Of a DNA stretch of 64,000 nt, positions 40,497 to 52,195 are shown piece by piece; position 1 is the first letter of the stretch; the number at the start of each line of letters is the position of its first letter. This DNA comes from Bathymodiolus brooksi (lineage: Eukaryota > Mollusca > Bivalvia > Mytilida > Modiolidae), in NCBI GenBank assembly GCA_963680875.1, contig OY804580.1, positions 109,185,534 through 109,249,533 of the forward strand, in the 5' to 3' direction. Both the position numbers and the translations under genes were made by a program. The notes under the pieces are model-generated. The model saw only the letters and a list, made by a program, of their open reading frames with translations. It had not been told where the DNA came from and made no database searches.

Positions 40497-43400
40497 CAGA
40501 AAATTAGACGTCCATAGTATGTAACTTTTTTGGTTGTTTTGTTTCTGTATCATTCCTATAACAGAAACTTAGGCAACCATGGTAAGTAATTTTGTGTTTG
40601 TTTTGTTTCTGTATCATTTCTATAACAGAAACTTAAACAGCCATGCTAAGTAACTTTGTGTTTGTTTTGTTTCTGTATCATTCCTATAACAGAATCTTAG
40701 ACGACCATGGTAAGTAACTTTTGTGTTTGTTTTGTTTCTGTATCATTCCTATAACAGAAACTTAGGCGACCATGGTAAGTAACTTTTGTGTTTGTTTTGT
40801 TTCTGTATCATTCCTCTAACAGAAACTTAGACGACCATGGTAAGTAATTGTGTGTTTGTTTTGTTTCTGTATCATTCCTATAACAGATAATTAGACGACC
40901 ATAGTGTGTAACTTTTTTGTTTGTTTTGTTTCTGTATCATTCCTATAACAGAAACTTAGACGACAATGGTAAATATCTAAGTGTTTGCCTTGTTTCTTTA
41001 TCATTCCTATAACAGAAACTTAGACGACCATGGTAAGTAACTTTTGTGTTTGTTTTGTTTCTGTATCATTCCTATAACAGAAACTTAGGCAGACATGGTA
41101 AGTAACTATGTGTTTGTTTTGTTTCTGTATCATTCCTATAACAGAAACTTAGGCAGACATGGTAAGTAACTATGTGTTTGTTTTGTTTCTCTATCATTCC
41201 TATAACAGAAACTTAAACAACCATGGGAAGTAACTATGTGTTTGCTTTGTTTCTGTATCATTCCTATAACAGAATCTTTTACGACCATGGTAAGTAACTA
41301 TGTGTTTGTTTTGTTTCTGTATCATTCCTATAACAGAAACTTAAACAACCATGGTAAGTAACTATGTATTTGTTTTGTTTCTGTATCATTCCTATAACAG
41401 AAACTTAGGCGACCATGGTAAGTAACTTTTGTGTTTGTTTTGTTTCTGTATCATTCCTCTAACAGAAACTTAGACGACCATGGTAAGTAACTATGTGTTT
41501 GTTTTGTTTCTGTATCATTCCTATAACAGAAAATTAGACGACCATAGTATGTAACTTTTTTGGTTGTTTTGTTTCTGTATCATTCCTATAACAGAAACTT
41601 AGGCAACCATGGTAAGTAATTTTATGTTTGTTTTGTTTCTGTATCATTTCTATAACAGAAACTTTAACAGCCATGCTAAGTAACTTTGTGTTTGTTTTGT
41701 TTCTGTATCATTCCTATAACAGAAACCTAAACAACCATGGAAAGTAACTTTTATGTTTGTTTTGTTTCTGTATCATTCCTCTAACAAAAACTTAGACCAC
41801 CATGGTAAGTAACTATGTGTTTATTTTGTTTCTGTATCATTCCTCTAACAGAAAATTAGACGACCATAGTATGTAACTTTTTTGTTTGTTTTGTTTCTGT
41901 ATCATTCCTATAACAGAAACTTAGACGACCTTGGTAAATATCTAAGTGTTTGCCTTGTTTCTTTATCATTCCTATAACAGAAACTTAGACGACCATGGTA
42001 AGTAACTTTTGTGTTTGTTTTGTTTCTGTATCATTCCTATAACAGAAACTTAGGCAGCCATGGTAAGTAACTATTTGTTTGTTTTGTTTCTGTATCATTC
42101 CTATAACAGAAACTTAGGCAACCATGGTAAGTAACTTTTGTGTTTCATTTGTTTCTGTATCAATCCTATAACAAAAACTTAGACGACAATGGTAAATATC
42201 TATGTGTTTGCTTTGTTTCTTTATCATTCCTATAGCAGAAACTTAGACGACCATGGAAAGTAACTTTTATGTTTGTTTTATTTCTGTATCATTCCTCTAT
42301 CAGAAACTTAGACGACCATGGTAAGTAACAATGTGTTTGTTTTGTTTCTGTATCATTCCTCTAACAGAAACTTAGACGACCATGGTAAGTAACTATGTGT
42401 TTGTTTTGTTTCTGTATCATTCCTATAACAGAATCTTAGACGACCATGGTAAGTAAATATGTGTTTGTTTTGTTTCTGTATCATTCCTATAACAGAAACC
42501 TAGACGACCATGGTAAGTAACTATGTGTTTGTTTTGTTTCTGTGTCATTCCTATAACAGAAACTTAGGCGACCATGGTAAGTAACTTTTGTGTTTGTTTT
42601 GTTTCTGTATCATTCCTCTAACAGAAACCTAGACGACCATGGTAAGTAACTATGTGTTTGTTTTGTTTCTGTATCATTCCTATAACAGAAACTTAGACGA
42701 CCATGGTAAGTAACTTTGTGTTTGTTTTGTTTCTGTATCATTCCTCTAACAGAAACTTAGGCGACCATGGTAAGTAACTTTTTTATTTGTTTTGTTTCTG
42801 TATCATTCCTATAACAGAAACTTAGACAACAATGGTAAGTAACTTTTGTGTTTGTTTTGTTTCTGTATCATTCCTATAACAGAAACTTAGACGACCATGG
42901 TTAGTAACTATGTGTTTGTTTTGTTTCTGTATCATTCCTATAACAGAAAGTTAGACGACCATGGTAAGTAACTACGTGTTTGTTTTGTTTCTGAATCATT
43001 CCTATAACAGAAACTTAGACGACCATGGTAAGTAACTATGTGTTTGTTTTGTTTCTGTATCATTCCTCTAACAGAAACTTAGACGACCATGGTAAGTAAC
43101 TACGTGTTTGTTTTGTTTCTGAATCATTCCTATAACAGAAACTTAGAAGACCATGGTTAGTAAATATGTGTTTGTTTTTGTTTCTGTATCATTCCTATAA
43201 CAGAAACTTAGACGACCATGGTAAGTAACTATTCGTTGGTTTTGTTTCTGTATCATTCCTATAACAGAAAATTAGACGACCATAGTATGTAACTTTTGTG
43301 TTTGTTTTGTTTCTGTATCATTCCTATAACAGAAACTTAGACTACCTTGGTAAGTAACTATTTGTTTGTTTTGTTTCTGTATCATTCCTATAACAGAAAA

Positions 43401-43718
43401 TTGGACGACCATAGTATGTAACTTTTGTGTTTGTTTTGTTTCTGTATCATTCCTATAACAGAAACTTAGGCAACCATGGTAAGTAACTCTTGTGTTTGTT
43501 TTGTTTCTGTATCATTCCTATAACAGAACATTAGGCAACCATGGCAAGTAACTTTTGTGTTTGTTTTGTTTCTGTATCATTCCTATAACAGAAATTTAGA
43601 CAACCATGGTAAGTAACTTTTGTGTTTGTTTTGTTTCTGTATCATTCCTATAACAGAAACTTAAACAACCATGGTAAGTAACTATGTGTTTGTTTTGTTT
43701 CTGTATCATTCCTATAAC
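40497..43718 (+). repeat. HOR unit C2, tandem copy of C1
   Basis: Same order as C1, with two compensating changes. Two monomers present near 38490-38630 in C1 (AAGCTTAG and AAACTTAAACAACCG types) are missing near 41715. Two extra monomers (AAAGTTAG with CTACGTG, and a GACGACC/CTATGTG type) are present near 42947-43075. Overall length is therefore nearly unchanged although the content differs. Confidence 0.8.
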
Positions 43719-46140
43719 AGAAACCTAAACAACCATGGAAAGTAACTTTTATGTTTGTTTTGTTTCTGTATCATTCCTCTAACAGAAACTTAGACGACCA
43801 TGGTAAGTAACTATGTGTTTATTTTGTTTCTGTATCATTCCTATAACAGAAAATTAGACGACCATAGTATGTAACTTTTGTGTTTGTTTTGTTTCTGTAT
43901 CATTCCTATAACAGAAACTTAGGCAACCATGGTAAGTAACTCTTGTGTTTGTTTTGTTTCTGTATCATTCCTATAGCAGAAACTTAGGCAACCATGGTAA
44001 GTAACTTTTGTGTTTGTTTTGTTTCTGTATCATTCCTATAACAGAAATTTAGACAACCATGGTAAGTAACTTTTGTGTTTGTTTTGTTTCTGTATCATTC
44101 CTATAACAGAAACTTAGACAACCATGGTAAGTAATTTGTGTTTTTTTTGTTTCTGTATCATTTCTATAACAGAAACTTAAACAGCCATGCTAAGTAACTT
44201 TGTGTTTGTTTTGTTTCTGTATCATTCCTATAACAGAATCTTAGACGACCATGGTAAGTAACTTTTGTGTTTGTTTTGTTTCTATATCATTCCTATAACA
44301 GAAACTTAAACAACCATGGTAAGTAACTATGTGTTTGTTTTGTTTCTGTATCATTCCTATAACAGAAACTTAGGCGACCATGGTAAGTAACTTTTGTGTT
44401 TGTTTTGTTTCTGTATCATTCCTCTAACAGAAACTTAGACGACCATGGTAAGTAATTATGTGTTTGTTTTGTTTCTGTATCATTCCTATAACAGAAAATT
44501 AGACGACCATAGTATGTAACTTTTTTGTTTGTTTTGTTTCTGTATCATTCCTATAACAGAAACTTAGACGACCTTGGTAAATATCTAAGTGTTTGCCTTG
44601 TTTCTTTATCATTCCTATAACAGAAACTTAGACGACCATGGTAAGTAACTTTTGTGTTTGTTTTGTTTCTGTATCATTCCTATAACAGAAACTTAGGCAG
44701 CCATGGTAAGTAACTATGTGTTTGTTTTGTTTCTGTATCATTCCTATAACAGAAACTTAGGCAACCATGGTAAGTAACTTTTGTGTTTCATTTGTTTCTG
44801 TATCAATCCTATAACAGAAACTTAGACGACAATGGTAAATATCTATGTGTTTGCTTTGTTTCTTTATCATTCCTATAGCAGAAACTTAGACGACCATGGA
44901 AAGTAACTTTTATGTTTGTTTTATTTCTGTATCATTCCTCTATCAGAAACTTAGACGACCATGGTAAGTAACAATGTGTTTGTTTTGTTTCTGTATCATT
45001 CCTCTAACAGAAACTTAGACGACCATGGTAAGTAACTATGTGTTTGTTTTGTTTCTGTATCATTCCTATAACAGAATCTTAGACGACCATGGTAAGTAAC
45101 TATGTGTTTGTTTTGTTTCTGTATCATTCCTATAACAGAAACCTAGACGACCATGGTAAGTAACTATGTGTTTGTTTTGTTTCTGTATCATTCCTATAAC
45201 AGAAACTTAGGCGACCATGGTAAGTAACTTTTGTGTTTGTTTTGTTTCTGTATCATTCCTCTAACTGAAACTTAGACGACCATGGTAAGTAACTTTTGTG
45301 TTTGTTTTGTTTCTGTATCATTCCTCTAACAGAAATTTAGACGACCATGGTAAGTAATTATGTGTTTGTTTTGTTTCTGTATCATTCCTATAACAGAAAA
45401 TTAGACGACCTTAGTATGTAACTTTTTTGTTTGTTTTGTTTCTGTATCATTCCTATAACAGAAACTTAGACGACCTTGGTAAATATCTAAGTGTTTGCCT
45501 TGTTTCTTTATCATTCCTATAACAGAAATTTAGACGACCATGGTAAGTAACTTTTGTGTTTGTTTTGTTTCTGTATCATTCCTATAACAGAAACTTAGGC
45601 AGCCATGGTAAGTAACTATGTGTTTGTTTTGTTTCTGTATCATTCCTATAACAGAAACTTAGGCAACCATGGTAAGTAACTTTTGTGTTTGATTTGTTTC
45701 TGTATCAATCCTATAACAGAAACTTAGACGACAATGGTAAATATCTATGTGTTTGCTTTGTTTCTTTATCATTCCTATAGCAGAAACTTAGACGACCATG
45801 GAAAGTAACTTTTATGTTTGTTTTATTTCTGTATCATTCCTCTATCAGAAACTTAGACGACCATGGTAAGTAACTTTGTGTTTGTTTTGTTTCTGTATCA
45901 TTCCTCTAACAGAAACTTAGACGACCATGGTAAGTAACTATGTGTTTGATTTGTTTCTGTATCATTCCTATAACAGAATCTTAGACGACCATGGTAAGTA
46001 ACTTTTGTGTTTGTTTTGTTTCTGTATCATTCCTATAACAGAAACTTAGACGACCATGGTAAGTAACTATGTGTTTGTTTTGTTTCTGTATCATTCCTAT
46101 AACAGAAACCTAGACGACCATGGTAAGTAACTATGTGTTT

Positions 46141-47579
46141 GTTTTGTTTCTGTATCATTCCTATAACAGAAACTTAGACGACCATGGTAAGTAACTTTGT
46201 GTTTGTTTTGTTTCTGTATCATTCCTCTAACAGAAACTTAGGCGACCATGGTAAGTAACTTTTTTGTTTGTTTTGTTTCTGTATCATTCCTATAACAGAA
46301 ACTTAGACAACAATGGTAAGTAACTTTTGTGTTTGGTTTGTTTCTGTATCATTCCTATAACAGAAACTTAGACGACCATGGTTAGTAACTATGTGTTTGT
46401 TTTGTTTCTGTATCATTCCTATAACAGAAAGTTAGACGACCATGGTAAGTAACTACGTGTTTGTTTTGTTTCTGAATCATTCCTATAACAGAAACTTAGA
46501 CGACCATGGTAAGTAACTATGTGTTTGTTTTGTTTCTGTATCATTCCTCTAACAGAAACTTAGACGACCATGGTAAGTAACTACGTGTTTGTTTTGTTTC
46601 TGAATCATTCCTATAACAGAAACTTAGAAGACCATGGTTAGTAAATATGTGTTTGTTTTTGTTTCTGTATCATTCCTATAACAGAAACTTAGACGACCAT
46701 GGTAAGTAACTATTCGTTGGTTTTGTTTCTGTATCATTCCTATAACAGAAAATTAGACGACCATAGTATGTAACTTTTGTGTTTGTTTTGTTTCTGTATC
46801 ATTCCTATAACATAAACTTAGACTACCTTGGTAAGTAACTATTTGTTTGTTTTGTTTCTGTATCATTCCTATAACAGAAAATTGGACAACCATAGTATGT
46901 AACTTTTGTGTTTGTTTTGTTTCTGTATCATTCCTATAACAGAAACTTAGGCAACCATGGTAAGTAACTCTTGTGTTTGTTTTGTTTCTGTATCATTCCT
47001 ATAACAGAACATTAGGCAACCATGGCAAGTAACTTTTGTGTTTGTTTTGTTTCTGTATCATTCCTATAACAGAAATTTAGACAACCATGGTAAGTAACTT
47101 TTGTGTTTGTTTTGTTTCTGTATCATTCCTATAACAGAAACTTAAACAACCATGGTAAGTAACTATGTGTTTGTTTTGTTTCTGTATCATTCCTATAACA
47201 GAAACCTAAACAACCATGGAAAGTAACTTTTATGTTTGTTTTGTTTCTGTATCATTCCTCTAACAGAAACTTAGACGACCATGGTAAGTAACTATGTGTT
47301 TATTTTGTTTCTGTATCATTCCTATAACAGAAAATTAGACGACCATAGTATGTATATTTTGTGTTTGGTTTGTTTCTGTATCATTCCTATAACAGAAACT
47401 TAGGCAACCATGGTAAGTAACTCTTGTGTTTGTTTTGTTTCTGTATCATTCCTATAGCAGAAACTTAGGCAACCATGGTAAGTAACTTTTGTGTTTGTTT
47501 TGTTTCTGCATCATTCCTATAACAGAAATTTAGACAACCATGGTAAGTAACTTTTGTGTTTGTTTTGTTTCTGTATCAT
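46141..47579 (+). repeat. Copy of 42660-44098 at 3481-bp offset
   Basis: GGTTAGTAAATATG at 43155 and 46636 and CTATTCG at 43229 and 46710 give 3481 bases (54 monomers). The intervening 43.7-46.1 kb resembles B1 (GTTTCATTTG near 44790, AACTGAAAC near 45265), showing that a domain B-like piece sits inside domain C. Private changes include CATAAACTTAG near 46812 and GTATATTTTGTG near 47352. Confidence 0.75.
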
Positions 47580-47978
47580 TCCTCTAACAGAAACCTAAAC
47601 AACCATGGAAAGTAACTTTTATGTTTGTTTTGTTTCTGTATCATTCCTCTAACAGAAACTTAGACGACCATGGTAAGTAACTATGTGTTTATTTTGTTTC
47701 TGTATCATTCCTATAACAGAAAATTAGACGACCATAGTATGTAACTTTTGTGTTTGTTTTGTTTCTGTATCATTCCTATAACAGAAACTTAGGCAACCAT
47801 GGTAAGTAACTCTTGTGTTTGTTTTGTTTCTGTATCATTCCTATAGCAGAAACTTAGGCAACCATGGTAAGTAACTTTTGTGTTTGTTTTGTTTCTGTAT
47901 CATTCCTATAACAGAAATTTAGACAACCATGGTAAGTAACTTTTGTGTTTGTTTTGTTTCTGTATCATTCCTATAACA
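47201..47978 (+). repeat. Six-monomer tandem duplication, 389 bp
   Basis: GAAACCTAAACAACC at 47201 recurs at 47590, 389 bases later, followed in both by the same order: AACTATG with TTTATTTTG, AAAATTAG, AACTCTTG, CCTATAGCAG and AAATTTAGACAACC monomers. The same six-monomer block is doubled again near 57.38-58.15 kb (388 bases, one shorter T-rich monomer) and near 59.3-60.1 kb, the latter two being HOR copies. Confidence 0.85.
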
Positions 47979-48686
47979 GAAACTTAGACAACCATGGTAA
48001 GTAATTTGTGTTTGTTTTGTTTCTGTATCATTTCTATAACAGAAACTTAAACAGCCATGCTAAGTAACTTTGTGTTTGTTTTGTTTCTGTATCATTCCTA
48101 TAACAGAATCTTAGACGACCATGGTAAGTAACTTTTGTGTTTGTTTTGTTTCTATATCATTCCTATAACAGAAACTTAAACAACCATGGTAAGTAACTAT
48201 GTGTTTGTTTTGTTTCTGTATCATTCCTATAACAGAAACTTAGGCGACCATGGTAAGTAACTTTTGTGTTTGTTTTGTTTCTGTATCATTCCTATAACAG
48301 AAATTTAGACAACCATGGTAAGTAACTTTTGTGTTTGTTTTGTTTCTGTATCATTCCTATAACAGAAACTTAGACAACCATGGTAAGTAATTTGTGTTTG
48401 TTTTGTTTCTGTATCATTTCTATAACAGAAACTTAAACAGCCATGCTAAGTAACTTTGTGTTTGTTTTGTTTCTGTATCATTCCTATAACAGAATCTTAG
48501 ACGACCATGGTAAGTAACTTTTGTGTTTGTTTTGTTTCTATATCATTCCTATAACAGAAACTTAAACAACCATGGTAAGTAACTATGTGTTTGTTTTGTT
48601 TCTGTATCATTCCTATAACAGAAACTTAGGCGACCATGGTAAGTAACTTTTGTGTTTGTTTTGTTTCTGTATCATTCCTCTAACAG
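47915..48686 (+). repeat. Six-monomer tandem duplication, 386 bp
   Basis: AAATTTAGACAACC at 47915 recurs at 48301. Both are followed by a 63-base AATTTGTG monomer, CATGCTAAG, AATCTTAGACGACC, AAACTTAAACAACC and GGCGACC monomers. The 63-base variant lacks one T compared with the usual AATTTTGTG. This duplication directly adjoins and slightly overlaps the 389-base one, marking a local instability spot. Confidence 0.85.
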
Positions 48687-50649
48687 AAACTTAGACGACC
48701 ATGGTAAGTAATTATGTATTTGTTTTGTTTCTGTATCATTCCTATAACAGAAAATTAGACGACCATAGTATGTAACTTTTTTGTTTGTTTTGTTTCTGTA
48801 TCATTCCTATAACAGAAACTTAGACGACAATGGTAAATATCTAAGTGTTTGCCTTGTTTCTTTATCATTCCTATAACAGAAACTTAGACGACCATGGTAA
48901 GTAACTTTTGTGTTTGTTTTGTTTCTGTATCATTCCTATAACAGAAACTTAGGCAGCCATGGTAAGTAACTATGTGTTTGTTTTGTTTCTGTATCATTCC
49001 TATAACAGAAACTTAGGCAACCATGGTAAATAACTTTTGTGTTTGTTTTGTTTCTGTATCAATCCTATAACAGAAACTTAGACGACAATGGTAAATATCT
49101 ATGTGTTTGCTTTGTTTCTTTATCATTCCTATAGCAGAAACTTAGACGACCATGGAAAGTAACTTTTATGTTTGTTTTGTTTCTGTATCATTCCTCTAAC
49201 AGAAACTTAGACGACCATGGTAAGTAACTATGTGTTTGTTTTGTTTCTGTATCATTCCTCTAACAGAAACTTAGACGACCATGGTAAGTAACTATGTGTT
49301 TGTTTTGTTTCTGTATCATTCCTATAACAGAAACCTAGACGACCATGGTAAGTAACTATGTGTTTGTTTTGTTTCTGTATCATTCCTATAACAGAAACTT
49401 AGACGACCATGGTATGTAACTATGTGTTTGTTTTGTTTCTGTATCATTCCTCTAACAGAAACTTAGACGACCATGGTAAGTAACTATGTGTTTGTTTTGT
49501 TTCTGTATCATTCCTATAACAGAATCTTAGACGACCATGGTAAGTAACTTTTGTGTTTGTTTTGTTGCTGTATCATTCCTATAACAGAATCTTAGGCGAC
49601 CATGGTAAGTAACTTTTGTGTTTGTTTTGTTTCTCTATCATTCCTATAACAGAAACTTAAACAACCATGGTAAGTAACTATGTGTTTGCTTTGTTTCTGT
49701 ATCATTCCTATAACAGAATCTTTTACGACCATGGTAAGTAACTATGTGTTTGTTTTGTTTCTGTATCATACCTATAACAGAAACTTAAACAACCATGGTA
49801 AGTAACTATGTGTTTGTTTTGTTTCTGTATCATTCCTATAACAGAAACTTAGGCGACCATGGTAAGTAATTATGTGTTTGTTTTGTTTCTGTATCATTCC
49901 TATAACAGAAAAGTAGACGACCATAGTATGTAACTTTTTTGTTTGTTTTGTTTCTGTATCATTCCTATAACAGAAACTTAGGCAACCATGGTAAGTAATT
50001 GTGTGTTTGTTTTGTTTCTGTATCATTTCTATAACAGAAACTTTAACAGCCATGCTAAGTAACTTTGTGTTTGTTTTGTTTCTGTATCATTCCTATAACA
50101 GAATCTTAGACGACCATGGTAAGTAACTTTTGTGTTTGTTTTGTTTCTATATCATTCCTATAACAGAAACTTAAACAACCATGGTAAGTAACTATGTGTT
50201 TGTTTTGTTTCTGTATCATTCCTATAACAGAAACCTAAACAACCATGGAAAGTAACTTTTATGTTTGTTTTGTTTCCGTATCATTCCTCTAACAGAAACT
50301 TAGACGACCATGGTAAGTAACTATGTGTTTATTTTGTTTCTGTATCATTCCTATAACAGAAAATTAGACGACCATAGTATGTAACTTTTTTGTTTGTTTT
50401 GTTTCTGTATCATTCCTATAACAGAAACTTAGACGACCTTGGTAAATATCTAAGTGTTTGCCTTGTTTCTTTATCATTCCTATAACAGAAACTTAGACGA
50501 CCATGGTAAGTAACTTTTGTGTTTGTTTTGTTTCTGTATCATTCCTATAACAGAAACTTAGGCAGCCATGGTAAGTAACTATGTGTTTGTTTTGTTTCTG
50601 TATCATTCCTATAACAGAAACTTAGGCAACCATGGTAAGTAACTTTTGT

Positions 50650-52195
50650 GTTTGATTTGTTTCTGTATCAATCCTATAACAGAAACTTAGACGACAATGG
50701 TAAATATCTATGTGTTTGCTTTGTTTCTTTATCATTCCTATAGCAGAAACTTAGACGACCATGGAAAGTAACTTTTATGTTTGTTTTATTTCTGTATCAT
50801 TCCTCTATCAGAAACTTAGACGACCATGGTAAGTAACAATGTGTTTGTTTTGTTTCTGTATCATTCCTCTAACAGAAACTTAGACGACCATGGTAAGTAA
50901 CTATGTGTTTGATTTGTTTCTGTATCATTCCTATAACAGAATCTTAGACGACCATGGTAAGTAACTTTTGTGTTTGTTTTGTTTCTGTATCATTCCTATA
51001 ACAGAAACTTAGACGACCATGGTAAGTAACTATGTGTTTGTTTTGTTTCTGTATCATTCCTATAACAGAAACCTAGACGACCATGGTAAGTAACTATGTG
51101 TTTGTTTTGTTTCAGTATCATTCCTATAACAGAAACTTAGACGACCATGGTAAGTAACTTTGTGTTTGTTTTGTTTCTGTATCATTCCTCTAACAGAAAC
51201 TTAGGCGACCATGGTAAGTAACTTTTTTGTTTGTTTTGTTTCTGTATCATTCCTATAACAGAAACTTAGACAACAATGGTAAGTAACTTTTGTGTTTGTT
51301 TTGTTTCTGTATCATTCCTATAACAGAAACTTAGACGACCATGGTTAGTAACTATGTGTTTGTTTTGTTTCTGTATCATTCCTATAACAGAAGCTTAGGC
51401 GACCATGGTAAGTAACTTTTGTGTTTGTTTTGTTTCTGTATCATTCCTATAACAGAAAGTTAGACGACCATGGTAAGTAACTATGTTTTTGTTTTGTTTC
51501 TGTATCATTCTTCTAAGAGAAACTTAGACGACCATGGTAAGTAACTTTGTGTTTGTTTTGTTTCTGTATCATTCCTATACCAGAAAATTAGACGACCATA
51601 GTATGTAACTTTTGTGTTTGTTTTGTTTCTGTATCATTCCTATAACAGAAACTTAGACAACCATGGTAAATAACTATGTGTTTGTGTTGTTTCTGTATCA
51701 TTCCTATAACAGAAACTTAGACGACCATGGTAAGTAACTCTGTGTTTGTTTTGTTTATGTATCATTCCAATACCAGAAACTTAGGCGACCATGGTAAGTA
51801 ACTTTTGTGTTTGTTTTGTTTCTGTATCATTCCTATAACAGAAAGTTAGACGACCATGGTAAGTAACTACGTGTTTGTTTTGTTTCTGAATCATTCCTAT
51901 AACAGAAACTTAGAAGACCATGGTTAGTAAATATGTGTTTGTTTTTGTTTCTGTATCATTCCTATAACAGAAACTTAGACGACCATGGTAAGTAACTATT
52001 CGTTGGTTTTGTTTCTGTATCATTCCTATAACAGAAAATTAGACGACCATAGTATGTAACTTTTGTGTTTGTTTTGTTTCTGTATCATTCCTATAACAGA
52101 AACTTAGACTACCTTGGTAAGTAACTATTTGTTTGTTTTGTTTCTGTATCATTCCTATAACAGAAACTTAGGCAACCATGGTAAGTAACTCTTGT
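50650..52195 (+). repeat. First unit of a 1546-bp duplication (24 monomers)
   Basis: ATTTGTTTCTGTATCAATCC at 50655 recurs at 52201, GGTTAGTAAATATG at 51922 recurs at 53468, and CTATTCG at 51996 recurs at 53542, all 1546 bases apart. The second unit is about 52196-53741. The join at 52191-52201 lies inside one hybrid monomer, AACTCTTGTGTTTGATTTG, combining markers of two classes. One visible difference between the units is CTGTGTCATTCC near 52531. Confidence 0.85.
51481..51840 (+). repeat. Cluster of divergent monomers
   Basis: Several neighbouring monomers carry changes rare elsewhere: TATGTTTTTG, CATTCTTCTAAGAG, CCTATACCAG, TTTGTGTTG and TTTATGTATCATTCCAATACC. The cluster is copied near 53027 and 56.26-56.55 kb, and its later half near 58.37 and 62.3 kb. 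It serves as a traceable block through domain C and is absent from the first 51 kb as far as I can see. Confidence 0.75.

Noticed and set aside
49772..50053. 93-codon minus-strand open frame, repeated at 54474
   Set aside because: Same explanation: alternating 64/65-bp monomers keep the frame open. The second copy is the 4702-bp HOR partner.
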